DNA of 64,000 bases from Protonemura montana (lineage: Eukaryota > Arthropoda > Insecta > Plecoptera > Nemouridae), in assembly GCA_947568835.1 (NCBI GenBank), contig OX387605.1, positions 11,908,418 through 11,972,417 of the forward strand. The letters run 5' to 3'. A model generated the notes under the pieces. That model had not been told where the DNA came from. It searched no databases and was given only the letters and a program-made list of their open reading frames with translations. A program made the position numbers and the translations under genes. Shown in pieces: positions 10,208 to 23,750 of this stretch; position 1 is the first letter of the stretch, and every line of letters starts with the position of its first letter.

Positions 10208-13200
10208 TCACGATTTGAAATTCAGAAGACTTTTGGGATACATATTGTTTCCATGGTTCTACTCTTTGAAAATGACACTGCAAAAAGTTCGCAGTAGAAA
10301 GACTGTGAACGATTTAGTACCTGTATGGTCTGCATGGTAGAAGCTTAATCAATCGCTTTATTAGTAATCCCAGATGAAATTGCATTGTTACACAATCGAT
10401 GAATCATTTTAGATTCAGGATGCAGATTGAATTGAATTACTCTTTTACTGTGTTTTCTGCACGTGATGTTATTCGCAGACAGTGCAAGAAATCAAGAGAA
10501 ATTCGAAATTCAATCATGTGGTATGATTTTTCCAAGAGGGAACTATTTTTCTCATGGAATAATCCCTTTCAGATTTTCTCTAAACTCTGGAGCTACCGGA
10601 CCGGAAACGTTCCACATAGGAACGCGCCGAGTAAAGCACATATTTTGCAACGTGAGGCCATCGGCGAATCTATCGCGATAGAGGACGTGGCGTCTTCAAA
10701 AGATACGCACTTTTACGCATTCCCCGCATTCCCTCGGGCTTCGACCCTGACAAAATCACGCCATGAGCGATGCAGTGGGCCAAAACTCGTTCAAACCTTT
10801 CCCTTCTTCGTCTCACTTCACAGCGAGAAAAATATATTTTACCAGAAGTTGGTGGCCGGTGATTTCCGAGACTGATTCACGCCATATGGATGCAGTCCAT
10901 GAAACAACCTTATCGCTAAAAGTACGTGTATAAACGTTCCTATACGGCGAGCGAAACGGACCTAATGGCTCTTTACAAATGGCATCGGAAATGAAGTTAA
11001 ATCTTTACCTAGCTTTTTGGCTGGTGTATAACTGTGGATTCGGAACAGGTTTCTCCGAGTTCTCTTAGGATTATAGTGTCGACACATCCGACCGACACTC
11101 GTGGTTTGGTAGCAGATTGCCGCATTGCCTGTCGTACCCGAAGTGCTATGTTAGTGCTATAATATGCTAATTCGATTTGGAAAACGCTTTCAGAAATGCA
11201 GCGTGTGCATGTGGTTACATATCCGTTTATTGCAGTTGCACATATCATAAGAGCACGATGATTTATGGCTGCCACATTATACTCACATGAGGTAGTACGA
11301 ATGTTGAGAGGTATATAAGAGGATAATATATAATGTTATAATAAATATTTGATATTATTTGATAGGGGAAGGACGTCAGTCTGTCGGTCTTTCAACAAAG
11401 CATTTCAATCACGGTAAACAAACAAGATTGCAGGGTTGTATACATAGCTAGAGATCGATCCAGTGTCTTCAGCAAAGTCACCCACCTCGGTTGGATTTAG
11501 GTCAAACATAATTCTTATGACCAGTTTTCTTCGTGGGCAAACGCCCTGTCCCGGTCATGTGACTAGCTCGCCATGGCTGGGCAGGATATTTTTACGGGTC
11601 GTATAACGTGCGGACCTGCAGCACCTTGGAGAAGGTGGCCGTTTCTAGCTGAGGGTGTTATTATTTATTGCTCATGAAACTCTGAGCGACGCCATCGACC
11701 GAGTTCAAAACGATGTCAATATCAGAGAGGACTCTCGGCTTTTCTCCTTCGGGTCCAGGGATTGCCACTAAGAGAAATGAGTTTGCGAAATGCAAAATTT
11801 ATGGTAGAATGCCCATACGTTATGTGGCAGTGTTTTTACTACGTCCGGCAAGGCACTAATGCATTTCATCCCCAGGCTACCTCGCTTTGATGAAGCGTAT
11901 GTGGAGATGGAACTCATAAAGTTGCCTACTCAAAATCTAGGAAGTCAGAGTGAACAATGCGAGAGCGTGAGTGAAAGCAATATGTTTTGTCAGTTATATG
12001 TTCACAGTTACAAGTCATGAATGAAAGTCAAGTGCAAATTGACTCACTCTGAACAGAGAAAAGTTGTCTGAAAATATGTTTCCTAACTTTTAGCAATTGG
12101 AATCATTACCATTCCTATAAAGCATGTGCTGAAATAAGGGAGGTGCATTTACTTATAGAGTTACTGTAATAACCGTATTCGCAACACATTTGGATTCGTA
12201 GCAAGTTCCCTGTAAAAACTAGACTAAAGGGACATTGCTAACTTCCTTGTTGTTGGTTCAGATAGTTGAGTTTCTCAAGTGCCAATAATTGAGTCCGTGT
12301 GTTGCGTTAACAATTATAAATGTCAACTGAAGTTGCTTATGCTAAAAAAATGTGTCTTCCTTCGCATCACTATGAATTTAAGAATTTTCATATCTTCGTT
12401 TCCATCTCAGTCAAAGCAGCTGGTTGTCAACAAGGAGGTAGCCGCGAGTCGAGTGGAGCCAATCAGCGTTGTCGACTGCTTCTTCAGCAGAACGTGCCAT
12501 CGCGGCGGCGAGCGTCGCCTAATTAGCGAGAGTCGAGATGTCACGAGGGGCGCTTCTCGAAGTGGCATCTCCAAGGGATGGGCATGGTATGCAGTTTCCA
12601 TTCTTTTGCTGGTGCCAGATCCCACCACCAAGTGCTGATAGCAATTTGGAAGCGATATTCTTTATGTGAAACATTTTCAGATGTTTGGGGTTGTTTGTTT
12701 ATCGAAAGTTATTTGGATTACGCGAGAAAACATCTTTCTCTTTATGTTCTTTATGTTCTCATCTTTATCGCCTCTAATTTATTTTCTATATATTTGCCTT
12801 AATTAGGCGTAGCATAATATTTCGTAATCTCAGATGTACAGTTCTGCGAGAAAAATTAATAGATTACTATCCAAATCTCAAGTAACAGCTAGAGTAGCAT
12901 AATTTAAGCCATATGAATTGTCCAGCAAATGGGTTGCTATTGTTGTAGTAGCTTTAAAAGAAAAGACAATGCCGATGAAGTATTTTTCATTAGTGAGTAC
13001 AAATTAAGATTGCACACGTCCAGTTTTGAATTGTCTCATAGTTTTGTTCCTTGATTCCCGGAAACTGACCAAACCAATGATATTGTTGGCCACTGTTACT
13101 AAAATTTCAATAAAACTTTAAATGTGACAGCACGCATGGAGACTCGCCCAACCACAGCCCAATTTCTCCTCGCCCCGAAAAACGCAGTTATTTACCTCGA

Positions 13201-13702
13201 TGGTACGCATTTATCAAATAATTTAGCCGCGGGCAAGTGAAAAAAAAAAACCCGTTAATATTTTATCATTTTATAACCATGTGTGGGCACTAATACACAT
13301 AAAATTGTTTTTGTTGATGTTTTATTTAACGCTTTTACATTTGAAAGCAACCCGTTTTAATGTACATTTGAACAAACGCGCCTCCTTCACACCTTCACAC
13401 ACCGTATCGCAAAACGATATCTCTCTCGTTTTCACCGCGATGCCTTCTCCAATAGCAAACACTTTGCCGAAAACAACATAGCAACTAATTCACACTCCTC
13501 TCTGATATTCGCTCTGGCTCCATGTTATTCGCACGCACCGAAATGCGTTTCCATGGATTACCTAGATATCGCTGCGGCTTAGACACTCCACCTGTTTCAA
13601 CCAAACACTGCCTTCTCAATTACTCTAATCCCTCGCGCTATTTGCACCGACGTTAATACGGGGGCGTGATATCTAAGCGGCGGTGGTGGCAGCGGCTTGA
13701 GA

Positions 13703-13719
13703 CAGCGCCCCCTAGCCAG
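13703..13719 (-). promoter_or_regulatory. CTCF-like binding site
   Basis: On the minus strand CTGGCTAGGGGGCGCTG shares the AGGGGGCGCTG core with the site at 52487. The two point away from each other. Confidence 0.35.
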
Positions 13720-14872
13720 TGACTTCTCGTACTAAACCAGTCCGACTTATCCCCTTAAATACCATCATGTTGTTTACGGGGTGGGGAATTGGAAGGGGAT
13801 AGTCGGTACCCGAAATCTCGACGGGGTCGTTTCGGATGAACAACAACACAGGCCAAGACACTTCGTGTGCTACTGAGTCTGTTAATTCTCGTTACAATCA
13901 TACTTTGGCTAATTGCGATAACAACAGAACGGACTTGTGTTTAGGGAATACGGGCCTAACTGGTGTAGCGTAATTCAATGCTATCGGCTGGAAAATTCGT
14001 GATCTCATGCTCAGCACTGTTGCAATTTTCGTAACGCAGTTCTGTAAATGTGCGTGTCCGAATTACAGTTATGTAAAATGCACCATAGGCAATATTTGGA
14101 ATGTGTTTTCCATTCCATCGTTCCACATATGGCCAAAAGCATTTCACGATTTGTGGTTGTGGTTTTTCATATGGTCTACTGATTAGTGTGTGAATTAGTT
14201 CTGTGGTGGAAGCGCACGTAAATACCGACGCCAGATGATGCGGATTTAAATGTGTGTGCGTTTTTTTTTTTTAGCAACGTCACGCTCCATTTTCTCTAAA
14301 ACGCGAGTGCGTTTATGCGAGACGTGACGCGACCGCGAAAAGAATTCATAACTCCCGCTTGTTGCTTCAGAGGATGGAGCCAAATATCATGACGATTAGT
14401 TCAAAAAAAAGGAGGTGGGGAATTTTGCATCATTTCCTTTGTTGGTAGTGGTGCATAAATTATGCATTCAGTAATGGAATGCATAATTAATTGTTTTCCC
14501 TCGCTGGTTTTACTGCAAAAGCTCCGTGTCGCGTTTATGAAAAAGTGGGGTGACTGTCGACATGATAGAAACCTACACGTGAAATTTCAAATTGAGGCAG
14601 CCAAAATCGATTATCAGTGTTTTAATTCGATTTATCTAGCTTCATTCACGGTTGAGACCATCATGCCTTGAGGGGAAAAAAATGTATAATACCGTGGTTA
14701 ATTTGCTTTAAACCAAAATTCGTCACATTTTAAGACAGCCTTAGAAAATAATGAGACCAGCGATGATCGCAGAAAAGAAAAATTCTTGGAATAATTAAAT
14801 GTTTCCAAAAAAACCTCTATACAAATCAACTAGATCCAAGAAGACTTGTGCACAATGTAACCAGCAGAAGAC

Positions 14873-15391
14873 ATGGAGCAAAAGCGAGTGTTTTCTGGAA
14901 AAAGTTGCAATGGCGTCCAAACAGAACCGTCGTTGTCGTCGTCGACGGTTCGCTCTGCCGTGAACGAACTGATTTGCAAATTCCCGATCGACTTGAAATT
15001 ATTCAGGCGCGAAGGCGAGAGCGCGCTTATCACATTCATTTATTCGTCGTCCCGATCCCGTAGCGATCAGATAGGAGGGCGCGGTGGTACGGCACGGAGG
15101 AGAGAAATATTCGGCATTCGCACGTCCCCACTCCGTGCACCATCTTTGTTTGTTTCCTTCTTTGCTCGCTGCTTGTTTGTGTTTGCTTTGTTCGAATTGA
15201 ATCAGTGCTGTGTGCCGTTTGCCTCCAATCAACGCAAGCTCGCTCGACGAACGAATGTCGTTTGTACAGAGAAGGTGGCTGGCACATTAGTTTATTCCAG
15301 TCAGTTCTGCTCCCAGCTTTGCCTAACAGTCAAGAGGTATCATTTTTATTTGGTTATTTCTGCTTTAATTAAGACATTACGAGTGATTTAA
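14873..15391 (+). CDS. Longest ATG-initiated ORF (172 aa), unrecognised
   Basis: The ATG has a good context (G at -3, G at +4). The first 65 or so residues (MEQKRVFSGKSCNG through SAVNELICKFPIDLKLFRRE) are protein-like with G/C-leaning third positions. The rest is Cys/Phe-rich and less convincing, so a real exon might end near 15060. No family is recognised and no repeat is detected. It could be a first coding exon or a chance ORF. Confidence 0.22.
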   Translation: MEQKRVFSGKSCNGVQTEPSLSSSTVRSAVNELICKFPIDLKLFRREGESALITFIYSSSRSRSDQIGGRGGTARRREIFGIRTSPLRAPSLFVSFFARCLFVFALFELNQCCVPFASNQRKLARRTNVVCTEKVAGTLVYSSQFCSQLCLTVKRYHFYLVISALIKTLRVI

Positions 15392-16673
15392 TTTCGGGCC
15401 CATAGGTAGTTAAGAAAATGGCGGTGTCTATTTCTAATTGAAAAACTGGATGGCATAATGTGACATTAGAGTTGCACCAATAGGTTATATAGATTATACA
15501 TCTAGGTACAAGAAGATTACAGATAGGATTGCAGGTAATTGGTTTGGCCTCAACAACTTCGGTTCCAATACAAGGAATATGAATTTTTGCATTGAAAGCA
15601 CTTATCTATCATTTTTGAGCCTCAAGACTTACATTACTTGATTGTCAGATATTTATTGTTTAATACCTTTTTTTAGATAAGAGCAGATTATACATTGCAT
15701 GCAACAGATTAGTGCGCGAGTTCTAGGTGAACGCAAAGTTATTTTCGTTCCATGATACCATGAATAAATTAAACCAGCACTTTCCGGCGCTGAATAATTG
15801 CACGGCCATTTTAACTCAGCACTGCAACCTTTGATTATCCCAGTCATCAAATCACCGAGTTGTCGTTGCCAGTAAAACCCCTTTGTTGGTGTTAGAATGT
15901 AACAAAACAAGCAAACATCAGTCAGACCGTCCTGTCGAACAGCCTCAGGAGCTAAGGACAATCCTGACATTCGCGGAATGCCGACGCCGAGCTGCCGAGC
16001 TGCCGACGCCCCCGGCGGCCAATATTTCACTCCATTAGCTGCTATGCGCGGAAACAACACAGCAATCCGTCGATAAAAACGACTAGCTTCCGTATCCGCG
16101 CTGTGTTCACGCGCGCTTTCCAGCAACGCTCTCGTTGGCGGCCAGATGCCGAGAGAGAGAACGCTGCCTGCACTCTGCGCGACTTATTTCACATTCCCTC
16201 GCTGCTTCCATATCGCGTTTAACAACGCAATTATACATAATGGGAAAGTGGAAAGGCGAAAATAGAAAAGCTACGACCGGAATTGCGACATTTAACAGCA
16301 GTGGCGTAGCGTAGTGGCTCAATTACGACACTCTCTCTGATGGACCATGTAATTTGTCGTCGCCACTATTATATCATTGAGTGGCCGTCTGTGTGCGACT
16401 TCCTCTTGCACGAATATGAAACAAGAGGGCTGGTGAAACCAGTGGCGACGGCAAATATTAGGGACCCAAAAACTAATTTGTTATCACCATGTTAGCAAAC
16501 CTTGAAAACCTATGAATTTATGCCTATCCAACGGTCAACTCCTGCGGTTGTACGTAGATCGTGCTTTGAGGATCGGACCCTTGGGTGGATCAATCTTTTC
16601 TACGGGCTGTTTCTGAAGCAGATGTCATTCTTAAAAACGGCATAGGGCTTTAAATCTTCTACATTTCAACAAG

Positions 16674-17129
16674 ATGACACCGAAACTCTATGCAGAAACC
16701 AAACGAAGAGCCGCTTTTCACTCCGCGTTCCGAGCTACGACGTCGACAGCGACGTCTCCGACCCATAAAACCCGCCGTTACTCTTGGAACGAGCTGCGCT
16801 GGGACGCCGTCAAACAAGCGAGCGACCCGGAGCCCCAGGATTGCAAATCGCCGCCGGGGTTTCGACAGATGGCACCGCCACATCCACCGAGGGCGATGAA
16901 TCCGATTACATTTCGATTATCGATAGCCGATGATTCGGGCGCGGAATGTGGCCAACGCCGCCGTCGAGTTCGTCTTGATGGCTGCACCGTGTTTTCCAAT
17001 CGCTTATGGAGGTGTGAGGAGGAAACGCGACATCGGGACGCGAACGAATGTGTCCGCCTAGGAGGTCGTAAATCAAGTGCGTGCGCGCTAGGTGCGTGCA
17101 GCGAGTTTTGTGCGTTGGGAAGACGCTGA
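16674..17129 (+). CDS. ATG-initiated ORF (151 aa) in a GC-rich patch, unrecognised
   Basis: The ATG follows CAACAAG (A at -3). The part to about residue 70, including RRYSWNELRWDAVKQASDPE, has a balanced composition and G/C-rich third positions. Later it becomes Arg/Cys-rich. Competing frames on both strands are also open because the patch is rich in CG, which weakens the call. It could instead be a CpG-rich promoter or 5' UTR. Confidence 0.2.
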   Translation: MTPKLYAETKRRAAFHSAFRATTSTATSPTHKTRRYSWNELRWDAVKQASDPEPQDCKSPPGFRQMAPPHPPRAMNPITFRLSIADDSGAECGQRRRRVRLDGCTVFSNRLWRCEEETRHRDANECVRLGGRKSSACALGACSEFCALGRR

Positions 17130-18892
17130 ACAGGAATCGCGCTCCCCGCAAAATTATCGAGGATCGCGGGGACAAGAGATCGAGTTGATTTGAGTAGCGT
17201 ATTTTTTTTATTTTTGTCGGAATCTTCCTGGGATTGTGACGGACGTTTATGGCCCTTTTTTATTGAAGAAATTCGTGTTTCCGTGCCCTGCGCCTTGTGT
17301 GGAGCATTTTTTTTTGGAGAGAAATTGAATGATTCATCTCTTTTCTCGCATTTAACACTGTAATAAAAATGAATAATCGCACTTTGAACACTTAAAGATC
17401 AGCACCTGTATTCTGTAAAATGAGAATTTGGTGGAAGTTCCCAAATCTCATCAAAGTGAGGACGCAAGGCTGATTTGTTTTAGAAATTTCGTTAAATTTG
17501 AAATATTTTACATTTTTTAAGAATGGAAAGAGTTTGTTCTCTAGCATTCATTTACTGCACAGGACGTAAAACATTTCCATCTTTAAGAAATACTTCTCAA
17601 AATGCCTAAATGTTCTTGGCAACCTTCAGAGCTTCGATATTTACACCCCTATCCAATATCTTGCACCACACCAATCTATTTCTAATAACGCAAAGTGACG
17701 CGCTTGATCTACGGCACGACCAGCACGGTACAGCACCGGTCCACGGCCCCGGCAGCGCAAAGACACAAATTGTTCGCGGAACGGCGCTGCACTCGCTCAG
17801 CGCTGCCACGGCGGTTTCACGAAAAACTACCACGCGATCTGCCAGCAGCCACAAAGAGAAACGAGCATGCGTGTGCCCAAAACGCTTTCCCCACGATTTT
17901 CCAGACATTTCCCGATACATTTCCCGGGACATTTTCCCCGACGATATATGTATAGCTGTAGTCGAGACTGGTGTCAGCTTTTACGGGGTAGTTTTATCCG
18001 CCGAATTTATCAACGGTGAAACAGTGAAATGCGCGTAGTCGATCATTCTCTCTATTTTGATTTACCATGAAAGCCTCGAATAAATGAGCCTTGCTTACAC
18101 TCGGAACGTTCCCTCGTTTGCCGCATCGGCACATGTAGCGCCAGCAGTGGCCATCAGTCTTGCTGTATGTCGAAAGTGCGTCAATAATCAAACGAATCAA
18201 AGGCCAACCCGCCACTGTTCCCTATTTTGCTGTGCTACGAACAACACAGTCTATATTATATCGCTCTATGGGATTCAGTTGGCGGCGAATAATTGGAAAC
18301 GAGGGGGGGAAAAAGACGTAAATGAAAACAGTTTTTCAATTAGAACGGCACGCGCGACGCTTGATTTGATACGAAACCGTCTTGTGCAAGACGCACGACA
18401 AAACAACAAACGCTGGGGGACAAGGAAGCCATGTAAGACGGTCCGGTTGGCTCGTGGCAATTTTACCCACATAGCGACAACCAAGTTGTTTACGTTGTCC
18501 TTGAAGGCGGTTTGGAACCCAATTTGCCCGTTTCACTGGTATGAGACGAGGGTGTGTTTGGGTACACACGCAAAATGACAGCGCCAAAGCACGATGTGTA
18601 CCTCACTTTGCCTATACACTCATCTTCAATCTTGCGCCGTCATTAGCTTGACGTTCACCTACAGCATATACAACAGTCATTAAATAACACGAAGTGACAT
18701 GGCGTATAATTTGCTATCAGCTATTAGCTTCGCAAGCGTGCTTCCTGTTAATTTTATTTTTATTATTTTTTAAATATGTTTTTTTTTGGTGGTGTGATTC
18801 ATCAAGCGATTGCCTCTGATCACTTTCCCGTTGCTAGCCGGCGTGCGAGTTCGCCGATTCCATGAGTGTTACATCTTCTACGGGCCGCGCGC

Positions 18893-19282
18893 CTACCCGA
18901 ACCCTGCTCGCAATAGTGCGTCGTTACTCCGTGGATCCGCACAAGCGTTGTTGTATATACGTTGCAAAACTCGATAAATCGATCCCGGTCGAAAGTGCTC
19001 GAGAATGTAATTGCACTGGGTCGACATGGCTGCCCGTGCGCGTGTCCATGAGAGTCTTGCGCCAACGCTGGGACATAAATCAGAACAAAGCTCCTTCGTT
19101 GCTCGCCGAGGTGCTGGCTGGCGGGACGAGGGGCGGTCTAGCATCGCGCCCCGTTTTATATTTGCTCCGGCGACTCTTGCTGCTTGATTTATGACGCCGT
19201 TTAACATTTGTTTTGCACGCTTTTTAGCAGAGGCCTGGCGAAAGCTTGTTTTTTTGTTTGCTCCCGCTTGTTGCTCCGCCAT
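18893..19282 (-). CDS. ATG-initiated ORF (129 aa), unrecognised
   Basis: The start AAGATGGCGG is a near-ideal initiation context and also a YY1-type motif, often found at real translation starts. The peptide begins MAEQQAGANKKTSFRQASAK and is basic. The frame is uninterrupted to the stop at 18893. No domain is recognised and the second half is Arg/Ala-rich, so only the first part might be coding. Confidence 0.22.
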   Translation of the reverse strand: MAEQQAGANKKTSFRQASAKKRAKQMLNGVINQAARVAGANIKRGAMLDRPSSRQPAPRRATKELCSDLCPSVGARLSWTRARAAMSTQCNYILEHFRPGSIYRVLQRIYNNACADPRSNDALLRAGFG

Positions 19283-20329
19283 CTTAGATTTGGGATTGAC
19301 TCGTTTGGCTTGGAGTTTTGCCTGTCAAGTTGGCACTTGTAGAAAGCGTTAAAGGGGTGCCAACTATTGCTGGTTGTTTGCTGGTTGGTGCCTTGTTACC
19401 ATGGCCGAAAGTTATGAATCTGCGTGCACTGGGTAACACATAGTTTATTGCCAAATCGTTAAATAGCTGCTTTGTTTGGATAATTTATATTTTTCGATAT
19501 GCTTTATGAAATCTTACCACGTAATTGCAAGACTTAAAAATGGCTGATGAAAAAATGAACGCATATTCGTTGATTTATTCATCTTTGCGAATCTTTATGG
19601 TGCAAAATGCGCACTAAAGTAATGTTTTCCTTTTTAGAGTAAATAAAGGCACACCAAAAATAACGGCTGAACGTAATTTAACCGTAAAAAGCCGAGCGTA
19701 AAAGGCCAAAGAAACTGTTTTCTATGACTAAATATACGCTAGGATTTTGCAAAAATAAACGGAGAATTGTATTTAAATAATCTCTGCTGGGAAACGATTT
19801 GAATAAAGCTGTATTTATTGCCAAGACCAACGCCGCTGCATCGGAAGATATAACTTTCATTTCAGAATCCCCAGAGCGCAGAAATCTCGTAAAACGATAT
19901 TTATTTCCCGGCAACCCTTTAACTGAAATGTAAGAATATGAAAGGTAAACTCAGACATTCATAACCTCTATTTGATACTTGCACATTCCAAAAACAGTTT
20001 TTATCTATAATTACAAGCCAGGAGACAGCACAAAAAACTGAATTATATAACAATATCTAAAGAGCTTGCTTTGCCAAAAAATACCAAGTTGTCAGAAAAA
20101 CATTTCCTCACATTATTTTTTTGTTCCAAACCAAAAAACCAGAAGACATCAAGCCACATTATTCCCACAACCGCTCTCAACGCGCTCCACGTTTATATTC
20201 AGTACATTTTTTTTTTTTTTTGGCAGCAAAGGATTATTTCATTTCTCTGCCTTCTAGCCACGCTTTTTTACCCCATCCTTTCTGCAGTAATTTGACAAGT
20301 TAACCCCTGTCTGACGTTAACTAGGCCAG

Positions 20330-20390
20330 TATATATAGGGCGAGCCTAAGCGAGGGACGAGAGCGAGCGGTCGTGGGAGCAATTAATCGC
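20330..20390 (+). promoter_or_regulatory. Possible TATA-type core promoter
   Basis: TATATATAGGGCG at 20330 is a strong TATA box in a GC-rich continuation (GAGCCTAAGCGAGGGACGAG). A start would be expected near 20360. No downstream ORF can be tied to it, so this is a motif call only. Confidence 0.25.
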
Positions 20391-21712
20391 TAGTTACGTC
20401 TCGATGACAGGTTGCCGATACCAGCCACTAGATGGCATGGTATACACATACATCTAGCTACACTAATATTTCGCCCCACGCGTAAGGGTGCCGGTTATTA
20501 AGATTTATTCGCACGTTCTTGATGGCATCCACGTAGGTCGTTCTCGCTTTCTACCGCCACGAATACCCATGGCATGCGGCGTGCCGACATAGCTATTCGG
20601 GTATTAGCTCAAAGATTAATTTCCCGATTAAGGCAATATTAAGACATCATTTTCACCGTTATGGGAAAACGGCGCGGCGAGCTGCTTTTCGACAGGCCAT
20701 GCCGGTAATTTAAACCGCTTCTCTTTGAAGTTTTGTTTAAAAGGGGTGAATCGCGGAGTGGCGCACCCACTGGACATAGTAAGTAAGAGGGATATAAATA
20801 AAACCGCATTACGTTTTCCGTAACAATGCAGAACTCAATTTGCCATTGGGTTTTATTGTGATCGTATGAATACTTGATTTATAGCCATTGGCATTCACCA
20901 ATGTCATGTTAACTGTCTGGGGTGCAAAATTATTGCATTATGAGGTAGATAAACTGCAGTAATAACCTGAATATATATCATAGCTTTCATTGTTGGACCC
21001 ATACAGTTGATAAAGTGAAAAGGTTGCAAAAACGCAAGATAGTACAGCAGTATTGCGCCTCGGAGGATCACTGCACTATGTTATTGGAGAAGAAATCTTA
21101 CATTTTTAACGACCCCCAACCCTCTATGACGAAAATCTCTCATCATGTCCCCTACGAAGTCACGGCCACGAAGATATCACGACACCGCGTCAACCCAGCG
21201 TGTCGTGAAACACCGAAATTCAATCAATCATCTCCTCGGTGCCTAGACGCATAGTTCATCGAACGTCCGCACTTCATCGCTGGACCACTGATCGGACCGC
21301 CATTAACCCCAAGCCGTTGCCGTGGCAACGCTGCGCCTCGCTGCGCGTGAGTGCGTCGTTAAAAGCAACGCATAAAAAAATAATCATTTCGACTTGTCTC
21401 ATAGTACATAGATCTGTGATTATTTTTCCCTCCATTTTATGTGCGACTGTATTTTAGTGGTTCGGCCTATACATTTCGCTTTATGCTGCATTATCGGAAC
21501 GCTATCACGCAAACACAGGAGTGTACTATGCAGTGAAATGTTTGCCCGGGGTGCGGGTGTAGGGGAGCGGTTCTAGATACGTCACAGGCGAGCGTCAATC
21601 TCTGGGACAGCTGTCAATCACGTACGGCGCACTCGCGAGCGTTTTACGTCATTCGCTGTGCGGTAGCTCGCGAGTGCAATCTCAGGTCGATCTGACCTGC
21701 TGTCGATTGTCT

Positions 21713-21727
21713 GTTTAACGACGCACT
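21713..21727 (-). repeat. SINE 3'-tail fragment
   Basis: GTTTAACGACGCACT is identical to the terminal block of the SINE at 35995-36385. Little else of the element can be aligned, so this is a severely truncated or decayed copy. Confidence 0.45.
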
Positions 21728-23632
21728 CTGATTTGATTATTGCGTCAGAGGAGCTGAGTAGCGTCACAGCTGGGATCGAGGTTGGCATAGTGTTTTACTT
21801 TGCGGTGTTATAGCTGGAGTATTGCGCACCTCCGATATCAAGTCAACTCTTCTAGAAAACTAGAGACTGTAAAGCTAGGTGACCTCATAAGCGATCTTAA
21901 GAAATGAACTCTTAAATCGCGCCATTGGTCCAATGTGTGGACTCATCACAGCCCAAGGTTCTATTTAAAGGTCATCTGATATAAACTTATAGTCTTGAAG
22001 GTCAGAGCGGAAACATTTGTCAATAAGTGTGAATCTTAAGCGTTGCAAGCAAAACAAAAACAAAGCCGTACAACACAGTGAAATATGATTGCACCATCAA
22101 TAAAAAAAAATACCTAATATCTCAGCTTTACAAATTTGTAAACCATTTTCACTGGTTCGTTCACCACTAAGCCAGCCAATAGCGTTTCAAGTCTCAGCTT
22201 CACTGCAATTATAGTGGCTATATATGCCACGGCACGCTTTATCTTTCTGATCGATTGTTAATGCGTTTCTTTTCTGGGAAACCGCCTACGAACAACAGAG
22301 TAAAAATGAGAATCAATCTCAGTAATCCACAGTGGCCGCTATGGAATAAAAGTAGCCGCCTGCCTGCCTGCCGGCATCGTGCAGTGTGACCGATTGTTTT
22401 TGAATCAACAAGGCGGGGAGAGTTGCAAGAAAGCCGACGGATTTGATGTCTAGAGGGCGCGTGTCTTCTCACGTCACGAGCTGCCACTCTGCTATCTGGT
22501 GGGAGTTCTGAGCACCACCATGTTCAGTAGAAGGATGCAATCCTTTTAAATATAAAAGCTAAAATGGATTTGGTAATGCACATTTACTCCACGGATGTAG
22601 TATCTTGTTTATATGATATTGCATTTATAATTGCACTTTTTTTTTAAGCGACGAAGAAGGAAATAATCAGTGTAAAACTAGGTCGAATCAGGCAGTATGC
22701 ACCGAATCAGGCACGATGCAGAAATTACGGATAGAAAGGCAATTAGCAATAAGCTGACGCGCACAGTACGTGCTCGTTTAGCTCGCTAACAGCTTCGTGT
22801 AAAATCTAAATGGAGACAGCATACGGAAATTATGATCTGAATGGTTCAATTGATAAGCTTAATAGAAAAAAACGACGTACACAGAGCCATATGCATCCCA
22901 CCGAATATCTAATATCTTTTTAAAATATTCCTCAGCTGGAAGTATGAAAGAGTTATTCAAAAAAAAAGTATGGATGTTGCGAGGAAAATATGTCTATAGA
23001 AACCCTCGAATCGGCATGGATCTACATTGAGTATTGTCAAGGGGTTTTTATGAAAAGCACTGTTGGTATATACCTATATTGTCGATACGAATGTCACTTA
23101 TTTGCACAACTTTGTTGAAAATGGCAAGCAAAAAGGTACTGCAAAGCGTAGTAAGTTCCGCACAAGTTAGGAATGTCACTATTTCATGGTCATACACAAT
23201 CCGAAAATTACTCAAATTCTATGCAACGTATGAATTTTTTTGCTGAAAGCGTGCCTCAGCAGGCAACCCCCTCAACAGATTATCTGTCCTCCGATAACAA
23301 GTGCTCGCTCAACAGCGAAGCCATGGATCGAGGAAGCTCTGAAAGCCAAAAGCCAATTTAATCGAGATTTGAAATCCACCTAGCACTTTCTAGCACCAGT
23401 GTATGTAGTTCGACCGACCGCCGAGCGCTGCCAGTAAAGGCGCTGGCGTCTCCTCTCTAGAGTTGGAGGGATCAAGAAGGTCGTGATGAGATTGGTTCAC
23501 GAGTGGATCAAAACTTGGCCGCTTCTTTTTCGGCGCGCTGAAGTCGGAGAATCGAACCCCTCTCCTTTGTAAAGCGTTCGTCGTATTTGCCATAGACGGG
23601 ATTATGTGCCGTTGGCAATGTCGTCAAGCTGT

Positions 23633-23750
23633 GTTTGACGACGCACTCTCTTGCAGCTGGATTCATTTGCCTCATGACTCTGGGGTAGTTTGGTATGAGT
23701 ATCTGTTTCAATTTTGTGTAAAACAAATTGTTTTCATCTAAAACTCCCAT
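23633..23750 (-). repeat. SINE 3'-tail fragment
   Basis: GTTTGACGACGCACTCT begins a stretch weakly resembling the 3' part of the SINE family in the same orientation. The end is approximate. Confidence 0.35.

Larger units (their letters stand above)
10208..20329. other. Largely non-coding, few weak candidates
   Basis: Apart from the listed ORFs and the CTCF-like site, I see AT-rich DNA. TATATAAGAGG at 11311 is TATA-like. A small GCCGAGCT duplication occurs near 15985. Confidence 0.55.

Noticed and set aside
10399..10875. 158-aa ATG-started ORF downstream of the phosphatase
   Set aside because: AT-rich third positions, no motif and no splice context; probably chance.
13684..13695. TGGTGGCAGCGG, a primer-binding-site-like motif in plus orientation
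   Set aside because: It is not preceded by an LTR-type CA end and lies in a GGC-rich run.
15653..16126. 157-aa minus-strand ORF
   Set aside because: It does not begin with ATG (TTG), and no domain or splice signals are visible.
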